This document shows, in pieces, positions 9,267 to 16,674 of a stretch of DNA of 64,000 bases. Origin of the DNA: Candidatus Poribacteria bacterium (GTDB taxonomy: Bacteria > Poribacteria > WGA-4E > WGA-3G); NCBI GenBank assembly GCA_007571305.1, contig RKRR01000157.1, positions 1-64,000 on the forward strand. The letters run 5' to 3'. The position numbers and the translations under genes were made by a program. Within the stretch, counting starts at the first letter, position 1. Each line of letters begins with the position of its first letter. The notes beneath the pieces are model-generated. The model made no database searches. It worked only from the letters and a program-made list of their open reading frames with translations, and was not told the DNA's origin.

Positions 9267-10499
9267 TTATTTCGTTTTGTTTCGCAGGGAGACAACTTTC
9301 GTTAGAATAGCATCTGCCACGTCGCTCTTTGAAGAACGTGGGAGTTGTTCGCAGGTGCCGTCTCGGTCCAGCAAGGTTACGATATTCGTATCGACTTCGA
9401 ATCCGGCTCCCTCCGCAAGGATGTCATTCGCGACAATGAGATCGCAGTTTTTACGTATCAATTTCTTTTTGGCGTTCTCGAGAAGGTCGTTGGTTTCGGC
9501 AGCAAAGCAAACGAGAATTTGGTTCGTTTTCTGTTCGCCAAGAGCCTGCGCGATGTCTGGATTCCTTTCAAGTGGCAGTGTCAAAGTTTCTGTAGTTTTT
9601 TTGATTTTATGCGGTGTGAATTCGCTCGGTCGATAATCAGCAGGCGCGCCCGCCATGATGACAATGTCTGTTTCGTTGTAAGCTTGCAGGACTGCATCGT
9701 ACATCTCAAGCGTCGTCTCGACATGCTGGGTTTCAATGCCGATGGGGGGAGGGACAGTGGCAGTGCCGCTAATCAGGCGCACCTCTGCGCCGCGCTGTGC
9801 AGCCGCTTCAGCAATGGCATATCCCATTTTGCCGCTAGAGCGATTGGTAATAAATCGGACAGGATCGATATATTCACGCGTCGCCCCTGCTGTGACAAGA
9901 ACGCGGGTTCCTCGTAAATCATGTGCTTCAACCTTGGAGGGCATGTCTGATCTCGAAACGAGAACATCCCGTATCCGCTGCAGGATTGCCTCTACTGTAT
10001 TCAGCCGTCCTGTTCCTTCATAACCGCATGCTAAGTCCCCACTGGCAGGTTCAATGAAATGTACCCCGTGTGTTTTCAAAGTGTTGATATTCCGTTGCAC
10101 ATACGGATTGTGGTACATATACCCATTCATTGCAGGTGCGAGGAGGACTGGGCAGTGAACGGAAACAGCAACGGTGGAAAGCGCGTCATCAGCAATGCCG
10201 TTTGCCATTTTACCGATAATGTTCGCTGTGGCAGGGACGATTGCGAGGAGATCCGCACGGTCAGAGAGGTCTATATGCGGAGGTTTCCAGTCTGTTCCAG
10301 CATCAAATAGGTTCAGGAGGACAGGATTCCGAGAGATGACTTGGAATTGCAATGGTTGCACAAGACGCGTCGCGTTTTCTGTCATGACAACATGGACAGA
10401 TGCACCGCCTTTGACGAGTTGGCTTGCCACGTCAATTGATTTGTGGATGGCTATACCGCCTGTGACACCTAAGATAATCGTCCCCTCTCTCAATTCCAT
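9267..10499 (-). CDS. coaBC: Bifunctional phosphopantothenoylcysteine decarboxylase/synthetase CoaBC
   Basis: A 410-residue flavoenzyme of coenzyme A synthesis. The CoaC half (about 1-190) starts with TIILGVTGGIAIHKS and contains PAMNGYMYHNPYVQ and ACGYEGTGRL. The CoaB half starts with VTAGATREYIDPVRFITN and carries the dimer motif SSGKMGYAIA and PADYRPSEFTPHKIKK. The frame extends 13 codons further to an ATG at 10538, but that ATG lies in DNA belonging to repeat family E at the edge of a family B insertion, and family members begin a few residues before the ILGVTGG strand, so 10499 is chosen. In many bacteria rpoZ lies between gmk and coaBC; here that space holds only repeats. Confidence 0.93.
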   Translation of the reverse strand: MELREGTIILGVTGGIAIHKSIDVASQLVKGGASVHVVMTENATRLVQPLQFQVISRNPVLLNLFDAGTDWKPPHIDLSDRADLLAIVPATANIIGKMANGIADDALSTVAVSVHCPVLLAPAMNGYMYHNPYVQRNINTLKTHGVHFIEPASGDLACGYEGTGRLNTVEAILQRIRDVLVSRSDMPSKVEAHDLRGTRVLVTAGATREYIDPVRFITNRSSGKMGYAIAEAAAQRGAEVRLISGTATVPPPIGIETQHVETTLEMYDAVLQAYNETDIVIMAGAPADYRPSEFTPHKIKKTTETLTLPLERNPDIAQALGEQKTNQILVCFAAETNDLLENAKKKLIRKNCDLIVANDILAEGAGFEVDTNIVTLLDRDGTCEQLPRSSKSDVADAILTKVVSLRNKTK

Positions 10500-10523
10500 T
10501 TTTTTAACGATGGCTTCCTTAAC

Positions 10524-10840
10524 TGTGCTCCATTCCATTCACCCAAGTTGCCAGTTTGTAGCATAACCTGTTAGGTTGTGCATAAATGTCCACAGGAGAC
10601 CCACGGTTTCCTATGCTACAAAAACATCTAAATACTGAAGGCTTTTCGCTGAAAAATGGCATCTATAGGTTTCCTAAAAACTTGTCCTTAGCAACTTGGG
10701 GTACATTAGGCGCAGGTTTTCGATGAGGTCGCAACTGGGATAGGGATCTGTACGGTTTTTAAGATAGACTCATGGAAAAGCTCGCGACTCGGATCCGGAA
10801 ACGGGTGAACCTTCAAAACTCGATACTTACCCGCAGGGTA
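10524..10840 (-). repeat. Repeat family E element interrupted by family B copy 2
   Basis: Read on the minus strand, the left part has ACCCTGCGGGTAAG and AAAACCTGCGCCTAATG, and the right part continues AATGGAATGGAGCACAG. Uninterrupted E elements at 53807-54010 and 32105-32366 carry these pieces contiguously (for example AAAACCTGCTTGTAAT followed directly by CCAATGGAGCACAG). The B element at 10541-10702 therefore sits within an E element, with AATG on both sides as a possible target duplication. No gene was seen in 10703-10895. Confidence 0.6.
10541..10702. mobile_element. MITE-like repeat, family B copy 2 (nested)
   Basis: About 162 bp with ends ACCCAAGTTGC and GCAACTTGGGGT and the family core GTAGCATAACCTGTTAGG next to the left end. 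It splits a family E element upstream of coaBC. Confidence 0.85.
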
Positions 10841-10895
10841 AAATTAAAGTATTTGCATGGGTTTTGAGAGACAACTTGAAATACCAAATTTGGAT

Positions 10896-11549
10896 TTAAT
10901 CTACACTGTCAATTTCGAATAAAGGGTTGATTGTCTCTATGAGTTTCGTATCAATGCGGGATCGCTCGGCAGTGATAATCGTCTGAATTTGTTGAACTGT
11001 CTGCTTGATTGCCCCCTGTGGGTTGCTAACCCAATAGTCGTAATGCCGAATCATACGGACTTCGAATTTTGCTATATCCAATCGTTGTTTCCGTTCCCTC
11101 TCCGATTCTGTTTTTCTTTTGCGGAGGCGTTTTTCCAAGATAGCGAATGATGGCGGGACAATAAAGATGAGAATACTTCTTGCCGGCGTGAGGTCCTTTG
11201 CTCGGACTTCCAAAGAACCCTGGACCTCAATCTCTAAGATAGAATCTTTCCCAGCTTCGCGGGCATCAACAACTTCAGATTTAAGCGTGCCGTAGAGGTT
11301 GTCACCATATTTTGCCCATTCTAAGAAACGGTCTTGCTGAATGGACTTCTCGAATTCCGCTTTTGACAAAAAGTGATAATCAATGCCATCTTTCTCACCG
11401 CGACGTGGTGGGCGCGTTGTTGCGGAAACAGATAACTGTAGAGTTTCATCCGACTTACAGAGGGCATCTATGACCGTGCTTTTCCCTGACCCAGAAGGAC
11501 CGGAGATAATGATGACAAGGTTCGGTTTATAGAAGTGCGTGTTCACCAT
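10896..11549 (-). CDS. gmk: Guanylate kinase
   Basis: A 217-residue cytosolic enzyme phosphorylating GMP/dGMP to GDP/dGDP with ATP. The P-loop SGPSGSGKST is at residues 16-25, the GMP-binding segment SATTRPPRRGEKDGIDYHFL follows, then YGT in NLYGT and the lid KRKTESERERKQRL. The C-terminal tail (INPLFEIDSVD) is about 10 residues longer than usual. The start codon directly abuts the inverted terminus of a family F repeat, so the promoter must lie in or beyond that repeat. Confidence 0.95.
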   Translation of the reverse strand: MVNTHFYKPNLVIIISGPSGSGKSTVIDALCKSDETLQLSVSATTRPPRRGEKDGIDYHFLSKAEFEKSIQQDRFLEWAKYGDNLYGTLKSEVVDAREAGKDSILEIEVQGSLEVRAKDLTPARSILIFIVPPSFAILEKRLRKRKTESERERKQRLDIAKFEVRMIRHYDYWVSNPQGAIKQTVQQIQTIITAERSRIDTKLIETINPLFEIDSVD

Positions 11550-11668
11550 TTTTTAACGATTGTTTTTGCGTTGCTGCGTCCGTTGCCAGAGCAATAATTT
11601 AAGTCATCTCAGACAATTTTAGATCGGGGTGGACAACGAACACCCCGCCCAGACATAATCGTTAAAAA
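11549..11668. mobile_element. MITE-like repeat, family F copy 1
   Basis: About 120 bp with perfect inverted ends TTTTTAACGATT and AATCGTTAAAAA. The interior shares GCTGCGTCCGTTG, an AATTTTAGA segment and CAGACAT with the copy at 51251. It fills the whole space between gmk and the ferredoxin gene. Confidence 0.65.
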
Positions 11669-11670
11669 TA

Positions 11671-12129
11671 TCAATCTGCGGCTTCAGCCAGTTCTACAAG
11701 CACAGGGGATTCAACGCGGATAGCGTCCTTAATACATACCTCTTCGCACAACTTGCAGCCGACACAGTCTTTGGGTTTAACCAATTCGCAGATGCCGAAG
11801 AAGCTTTCGGCGTGTTCGCCGGTCTCTGGGTCCTTGAGTTCAAGGCAATCCCAAGGGCAAATATGGACACAGAAGTCGCAGCCAGAGCAGAGTTCTTCAT
11901 AGATAACAGCGATAGGTCGGTGCGTGGGACGACGAATGAATTTGCACACTTCTCCGAATTGGTCACGGATCGCCTCGACTGGACAGACCATTCCGCACGC
12001 GCTGCAATCAATGCAAATATTCGGATCGATGATGTGTAGCATGTTCCTATCGCCCGTTATTGCATCAACTGGACAGTTTGTCAAACATGCCATACACCCA
12101 ATACACTCGTCAGTGATATAGTATGCCAT
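11671..12129 (-). CDS. Polyferredoxin with four [4Fe-4S] motifs
   Basis: A 152-residue soluble iron-sulfur protein. Four cysteine clusters are visible in order: CIGCMACLTNCP, CIDCSACGMVCP, CSGCDFCVHICP and CVGCKLCEEVC. The first two form a classical bacterial ferredoxin fold and the second two another. It would shuttle low-potential electrons for an oxidoreductase that cannot be identified from context. The frame extends to 12282, but MAYYITDECIGC at 12129 is the family start and has AGGA before it; the promoter at 12182-12210 also lies inside the longer frame, which excludes it. Confidence 0.88.
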   Translation of the reverse strand: MAYYITDECIGCMACLTNCPVDAITGDRNMLHIIDPNICIDCSACGMVCPVEAIRDQFGEVCKFIRRPTHRPIAVIYEELCSGCDFCVHICPWDCLELKDPETGEHAESFFGICELVKPKDCVGCKLCEEVCIKDAIRVESPVLVELAEAAD

Positions 12130-12181
12130 AAATTTTTTCCTATATTTCGGCAGAATCTTTACGAATACACTTAATGCATAT

Positions 12182-12210
12182 ATTTTAACACAATGTTTAT
12201 AAATTGTCAA
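12182..12210 (-). promoter_or_regulatory. Sigma70-type promoter for the ferredoxin gene
   Basis: On the minus strand TTGACA (12210-12205) and TAAAAT (12187-12182) are separated by 17 bases. The -35 box is a perfect consensus and the -10 differs at one base. The region between is strongly AT-rich. Confidence 0.65.
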
Positions 12211-12319
12211 ACGTGTTTTTGTATCAGTAGGGACATTCAGTTCTTCTATAAGAGGGATCTCCGACTTGCTGAGGGTTGACAACTCTCCTGTTGTTATTTT
12301 TTCGGATTATTCGCTATAA

Positions 12320-12482
12320 TAATCCAAGCTGCCAGTTTGTAGCATAACCTGTTAGGTTGTGCGTCTTAAGCACGTAGAAGCCCCATGGTTTCCTACGCTA
12401 CGAACTGCTGCGGCTCCTGAGCGTTTTCAATGAAACATAGCAGACGCATCGCTAAAATTGTGTCCGTAGCAACTTAGGTTAT
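12320..12482. mobile_element. MITE-like repeat, family B copy 3
   Basis: Ends TAATCCAAGCTGC and GCAACTTAGGTTA enclose the core GTAGCATAACCTGTTAGG and the GTTTCCTACGCTACGAA segment. It is followed within 4 bases by copy 4, giving a tandem pair. Confidence 0.8.
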
Positions 12483-12485
12483 AAT

Positions 12486-12596
12486 AACCCACGTTGCTGT
12501 GTACAAGTTTTTAGGGAACCGACGTATGCTGCTTTTCAGCGAAAGTCCTTTATGCACAGGCTAACAGCCTATGCTACATAATGGGCAACTTGGACA
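12486..12596. mobile_element. MITE-like repeat, family B copy 4
   Basis: A shorter variant (about 111 bp) bounded by TAACCCACGTTGC and GCAACTTGGACAA. It has the alternative interior with GCACAGGCTAACAGCC next to the right end instead of the GTTAGGTTGTGC module. It ends about 45 bases before the dehydrogenase gene. Confidence 0.75.
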
Positions 12597-12642
12597 ATAT
12601 AGCATTGCAATTAACTTTTGATTTTTGGAGGAGCAGACTTTA

Positions 12643-13413
12643 ATGGACTTAGGACTGAAAGACAAAGTTGTCGTTGTAACGGGTGCAAGCCGCGGAATCG
12701 GACGTGCTATCGCACACGGTTTCGCTGAAGAGGGGGCACGGCTGAGCATCTGCGGTAGGACCCAAGATACACTCCAGAGTGTAACAGATGAACTGACAGC
12801 GAAAGGGGCTGATGTCTTCGCCAAACTCACGGATGTTACGGATGGTGAACAGGTTGACGTGTTCATAGCAGAAACAGTGGAAACTTATGGCGGCGTTGAT
12901 GTCGTTGTGAACAACGTCGGTGGCAGTCGATGGACTCCTCTGGAAGAGATTTCGGATACCGAATGGCACGAAATTCTCGACCTAAATCTTGTTTCTGCAG
13001 CGCGGGTGAACCGACGCGTGATCCCTGAAATGAAAAAGCAGGGGAGTGGTGCGATCCTGATGATAACCTCTATCTACGGTAGGGAAGGCGGTGGACACAT
13101 CACCTATAACGCTGCGAAAGCCGCCGAGATCAGTATGACAAAGTCGTTGGCAAGAGAGTTGGCACCGGACAATATCCGTGTCAATAGCGTTGCTCCGGGT
13201 TCGATACTCTTTCCCGGTGGGGGGTGGGCGCGCCGCATTGCAGCGGACCCGGAAGCGATGGAAGCCTTTGTAAAAAGCGATATGCCGCTTGGAAGGTTCG
13301 GAAAGCCGGAAGAGATCGCGAATGTCGTTATCTTTCTCGCATCAGAACGCGCAAGTCTTGTAACGGGTGCTTGTGTGAACGTTGATGGCTGTCAGTCGCA
13401 TTCAAATATTTGA
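12643..13413 (+). CDS. Short-chain dehydrogenase/reductase (SDR, classical)
   Basis: A 256-residue NAD(P)-dependent oxidoreductase. The cofactor motif TGASRGIG is at residues 13-20, the NNVGG strand follows, and the catalytic set is a serine in MITSIYG with Y155 and K159 (YNAAK). IRVNSVAPG and the C-terminal LVTGACVNVDG are typical of FabG-like members. The R at position 17 after TGAS and the CGR at the end of the second strand suggest NADP(H). The ATG at 12643 is used because GGAGGAG precedes it. The substrate is unknown; it stands alone between repeats. Confidence 0.9.
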   Translation: MDLGLKDKVVVVTGASRGIGRAIAHGFAEEGARLSICGRTQDTLQSVTDELTAKGADVFAKLTDVTDGEQVDVFIAETVETYGGVDVVVNNVGGSRWTPLEEISDTEWHEILDLNLVSAARVNRRVIPEMKKQGSGAILMITSIYGREGGGHITYNAAKAAEISMTKSLARELAPDNIRVNSVAPGSILFPGGGWARRIAADPEAMEAFVKSDMPLGRFGKPEEIANVVIFLASERASLVTGACVNVDGCQSHSNI

Positions 13414-13456
13414 GACGTTTGCTTGATGGGTAAAGTTTATGAAACAGATCAACACC

Positions 13457-13578
13457 TTACCAACTTTGTAGCATCACCTGTTAGGTTGTGCCCATTTCTG
13501 CACAGGCTAACAGCCTATGCTACATACATGCACAGGAGATCAACGATTTCCTAGTTACAAAGGTGTCAACTTGGGTTA
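13457..13578. mobile_element. MITE-like repeat, family B copy 5
   Basis: About 122 bp. The left end is decayed (TTACCAACTTTGTAGC) but the right end TCAACTTGGGTTA is intact. The interior combines both modules, CACCTGTTAGGTTGTGCCC and GCACAGGCTAACAGCC. The rest of 13414-13659 shows nothing else. Confidence 0.7.
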
Positions 13579-13659
13579 AGATAACGAAACCCAGTGGAGG
13601 GTGATGCTAACTCTGAGGATCCGGCGCGCGCATACTGGCCCTAATCTTTTCGTTTTTCC

Positions 13660-13689
13660 TTGTTTAAAAAGGCATAGGCATATTAAAAT
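13660..13689 (+). promoter_or_regulatory. Candidate promoter for the DUF1501 gene
   Basis: TTGTTT and TAAAAT separated by 18 bases, about 30 bases before the ATG at 13721. The -35 match is partial. Confidence 0.4.
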
Positions 13690-13720
13690 AGTATGAACAT
13701 GATAAACGAGGAGAGTGGAC

Positions 13721-15025
13721 ATGAACGCGAAATTGTGGATCCCAGAATACGACACACCCGAATTGTGGCATACGGAAATCTCGCGCCGCTGTTTTGTCAA
13801 AAGCGGTATCAGCGGTCTTCTGGGACTCGTCGCGATGCAACACTTCAGCTCGAAGAGTCTTGCGCAGCTTGAAGACGTTCTGCCGCGTGCCAAACACTGT
13901 ATCGTGTTATTCATGAGTGGTGGCGCGAGTCAATTAGATACTTTTGATCCCAAACCTGGCACCAAAAATGGCGGTCCTTTTGCACCAATCCCGACAAACG
14001 TTAAAGGCATAGAGGTTTCTGAACACCTTCCGCATATTGCAGAGCAGGCGCACCATCTCTCTATCATCCGATCGATGGTTTCACGTGAAGGCAATCATGA
14101 ACGCGCACGTTATTTGCTACATACCGGTTATGCACCTGGTGGTGCAGTCAGGCACCCAACCCTCGGTTCGCTCACTTCTTATTACCTTGAGGATAACCAC
14201 TCGGATCTTCCGAGTTGCGTTAATATTAATGCTCCGACGTACTCCGGCGGCTTCCTCGGTGCAACGCATGATCCGTTCGTCGTCAAAGATCCGATGAAAC
14301 CTGTAGAGGATATTTCTTATCCTTCACAGATGGATACACACCGTTTTCGCGAACGCTTGAAAATGCTTAAAGCAATTGAGGAAGATTTTATTGCGAAACG
14401 AACTGGGCGCAGCACAGAGGCGCACGAAGCTATTTACAAAAAAGCCGATCAACTCATCAACTCCCCGAAAATAGATGCGTTTCATCTCAATGAAGAACCG
14501 ATGGCTATCCGCGAGGCATACGGTATGAATAAGTTCGGTCAAGGTTGTTTGATGGCGCGTCGGCTTGTAGAGGCTGGAGTCAAATTTATTGAGGTTGCGC
14601 TGGATGGATGGGATACACATGAGAACAACTTTGAGCGGACGAAAGAACTCCTTGCTACGGTAGATCCGGCGTTTGCTATGCTCCTAAGGGATTTGGCTGA
14701 ACGGGATATTCTCGAAGAGACGATTGTCCTGTGGCTTGGCGAATTCGGTCGGACCCCGGAGATTAACGATCAGGATGGACGAGACCATCATACCACTGGC
14801 TGGTCGGCTGTCATAGCGGGCGGGGGTACTCACGGTGGACAAGTGATTGGAAGCACGAATGAAGATGGGACTCAGGTTGTCAGTGGTGCTGTCGGGGTCC
14901 CAGACCTGTTCGCTTCGCTCTGCTTTGCTCTCGGAATCAATCATGATGAAGAGAACTATTCTCGATCCGGACGTCCGATCCGTGTCGTTGACGATGGAAC
15001 GGTGATAGAAGAATTGTTCATATAG
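13721..15025 (+). CDS. DUF1501 family protein with Tat-like signal
   Basis: A 434-residue protein of the DUF1501 family, which has an alkaline-phosphatase/sulfatase-like fold. The N-terminus carries a twin-arginine pattern (ISRRCFVKSGISGLLGLVAM) about 15 residues in, so the protein is probably exported folded. Family landmarks are HCIVLFMSGGASQLDTFDPK, GGAVRHPTLGSL, DGWDTHENNF and GEFGRTPEINDQDGRDHH, where the Asp/His residues of the metal site lie. DUF1501 genes are often paired with DUF1800 or DUF1553/DUF1549 partners; none is adjacent. The biochemical activity of the family is not established. Confidence 0.88.
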   Translation: MNAKLWIPEYDTPELWHTEISRRCFVKSGISGLLGLVAMQHFSSKSLAQLEDVLPRAKHCIVLFMSGGASQLDTFDPKPGTKNGGPFAPIPTNVKGIEVSEHLPHIAEQAHHLSIIRSMVSREGNHERARYLLHTGYAPGGAVRHPTLGSLTSYYLEDNHSDLPSCVNINAPTYSGGFLGATHDPFVVKDPMKPVEDISYPSQMDTHRFRERLKMLKAIEEDFIAKRTGRSTEAHEAIYKKADQLINSPKIDAFHLNEEPMAIREAYGMNKFGQGCLMARRLVEAGVKFIEVALDGWDTHENNFERTKELLATVDPAFAMLLRDLAERDILEETIVLWLGEFGRTPEINDQDGRDHHTTGWSAVIAGGGTHGGQVIGSTNEDGTQVVSGAVGVPDLFASLCFALGINHDEENYSRSGRPIRVVDDGTVIEELFI

Positions 15026-15142
15026 TTATTGGTTGTCCAGTCATCAGTTAAGGAAGGACTTGTAACAATAACTACTTTTTAGACTTCACGTTGGGGAGTG
15101 TTGCAAAGCGTCTCTTACCCGACAACCGATAACTGATAACGA
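15026..15142. repeat. Repeat family D: short TTATC/GACAAC-type repeats
   Basis: The gap between the DUF1501 gene and rsmD holds GTTATTGGTTGTCCAGTCATC at the left and its near-complement CGACAACCGATAACTGATAAC at the right. Pairing of the two would give a long stem across the gap. The same heptamer-like units recur in many other gaps of the window. Confidence 0.55.
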
Positions 15143-15730
15143 ATGAGAGTTATTGCTGGTACATTCAGAGGTAGACGTTTGGCTGCTCCGAAGGGGAATC
15201 GTCTCGTCCGGCCTACTGCCGATCGGGTTAAAGAATCGGTCTTTAGTATTCTGCAGAGACGGATAGTAGATGCAAATTTCCTGGATCTTTGTGCAGGTAC
15301 CGGGAGTATGGGAATTGAAGCGTTAAGCCGTGGCGCGAAACATGTCACGTTTTTGGAGAGATCCCCTCGATGCATAGAGATTATAGAACGCAACCTCCGC
15401 ACGTGTGATCTGCTCACTGAATCCCATGCGCGGTATCATCTGCTCCGTCGCGATGCTGTGAAAGGGATTATGTATCTCTGTAAGCGATCCACTGTGTTTG
15501 AAATTATCTATTTCGATCCGCCGTATGGTATTGATTTAGCACGGGGATCGCAGTTGTATACGACCTGTCTACCACTGCTTGCCAAAGGTTCACTGCTCTG
15601 TCTTGGTGGAATTCTGCTCCTTGAACATGCGAAGCGGCATGTTATGCCGGAGGAAGTCGGCAGTTTGAGGCGGAGTCGGCAAGCACGTTATGGGGATACG
15701 GTTGTATCGTTTTATGAAAAAAATCTGTAG
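15143..15730 (+). CDS. rsmD: 16S rRNA (guanine(966)-N(2))-methyltransferase RsmD
   Basis: A 195-residue SAM-dependent enzyme methylating G966 of 16S rRNA on the assembled small subunit. The family start MRVIAGTFRGRRLAAPKG, the RPTADRVKESVFSIL stretch, the SAM loop DLCAGTGSMGIEALSRGA and the catalytic DPPY (residues 125-128) are all present. In many bacteria coaD follows rsmD; here a cupin gene follows after 45 bases. Confidence 0.95.
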   Translation: MRVIAGTFRGRRLAAPKGNRLVRPTADRVKESVFSILQRRIVDANFLDLCAGTGSMGIEALSRGAKHVTFLERSPRCIEIIERNLRTCDLLTESHARYHLLRRDAVKGIMYLCKRSTVFEIIYFDPPYGIDLARGSQLYTTCLPLLAKGSLLCLGGILLLEHAKRHVMPEEVGSLRRSRQARYGDTVVSFYEKNL

Positions 15731-15775
15731 ATATTAGGCAATATTAAGGCATCTTGTGCTTTAGAGACTGAAAAA

Positions 15776-16513
15776 ATGAAAATTTTGAATCTTCAATCCG
15801 GAACACCCTTTCAAATGGGCAAGGGTAAAAATTGGCGTGTCGTGCATCCCGATATGGGTTCCAAACAATTGACCTTAAATCATGGAGTTCATGCCCCCGG
15901 TCAAGAGTTCACGCAGCATTATCACGATGCATCGGAAGACGCAATTGTCGTTTTAGAAGGCGGTGGAGCTATCCGCCAAGGAGATGTCTATACACCGATT
16001 GCTGAGGGCGATGTCATCTTTGTGCCAGCAGGCGAGGTTCATGGAACGGTGAATACGACACCGAATATGGCGCGTTTAATTAGTTTCCAGGCCCCACCGG
16101 ATATGGCACTCTACCGGGGCGAGCGGGATACCCCAGATACAGCTCCCACACCTCAAGATGGATATCGAAGTAACGTCCAAGTCATCAATATGGCGCGCAG
16201 TGGTCCTGTTTTTGGGAAATCTGTCGAATGGCGAAGTGTAGTCTCTCCACAGAAAGGCTCTATACACCTATCCTTAGATTACATCTCTCTCAACGAAGGT
16301 GAAAACTTTGTACATGAACCGATAGACAGCGAGGCGATTTATGTGCTGAGGGATGGATCTGCTGAAGTGACAACTGATGCTGGAGAGACATGTGATTTGG
16401 AACGACATGATGTCCTCTTCCTCACCCCTGGAGATACCTTTTCACTCTCCCAAGTAGGGGATGGACCCGCGGTGATAATATCTTGTTGGGCAGTTGCCGC
16501 TTCCAGGAATTAA
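15776..16513 (+). CDS. Two-domain cupin protein
   Basis: A 245-residue bicupin. The N-terminal domain has a full metal site: HYHDASEDAIVVLEGG supplies two His and a Glu, and GEVHG supplies the last His. The C-terminal domain repeats the fold (FVHEPIDSEAIYVLRDGSAEV) but lacks part of the ligand set, so it is probably structural. It has no signal peptide. Members include dioxygenases, isomerases and sugar-binding regulators, and nothing here decides between them. It may share a transcript with the GH36-like gene downstream. Confidence 0.8.
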   Translation: MKILNLQSGTPFQMGKGKNWRVVHPDMGSKQLTLNHGVHAPGQEFTQHYHDASEDAIVVLEGGGAIRQGDVYTPIAEGDVIFVPAGEVHGTVNTTPNMARLISFQAPPDMALYRGERDTPDTAPTPQDGYRSNVQVINMARSGPVFGKSVEWRSVVSPQKGSIHLSLDYISLNEGENFVHEPIDSEAIYVLRDGSAEVTTDAGETCDLERHDVLFLTPGDTFSLSQVGDGPAVIISCWAVAASRN

Positions 16514-16519
16514 TGGCTT

Positions 16520-16665
16520 TCAGCAAATTGGCTAACAACTATCAGCCATCGGCTATCAGGTACTTGTACTATCAGCAACCATCGACTGATGGGTTTTCAG
16601 AAAAAATCTCTTTGCTAACTCTAACTGCCGACGGCTATTCTGCTGACAGCCAGTATAAAAAAGGA
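16520..16665. repeat. Repeat family D cluster
   Basis: Several imperfect copies of CTATCAGCCATCGGCTATCAG, AACCATCGACTGATGGG and GCCGACGGCTATTC-like units fill the gap before the glycoside hydrolase gene. Neighbouring units are often inverted (CATCGACTGATG is a local palindrome). Confidence 0.5.
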
Positions 16666-16674
16666 AATTGATGG

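Noticed and set aside
9277-10310. Several plus-strand frames opposite coaBC
   Set aside because: They are antisense shadows of a strongly conserved enzyme and show no protein-like features.
10500-10538. N-terminal extension of coaBC from the ATG at 10538
   Set aside because: The extra codons fall in repeat E/B sequence and precede the conserved family start.
12130-12282. 51-residue N-terminal extension of the ferredoxin
   Set aside because: It would contain the gene's own promoter, lacks cysteine motifs, and a better start with AGGA exists at 12129.
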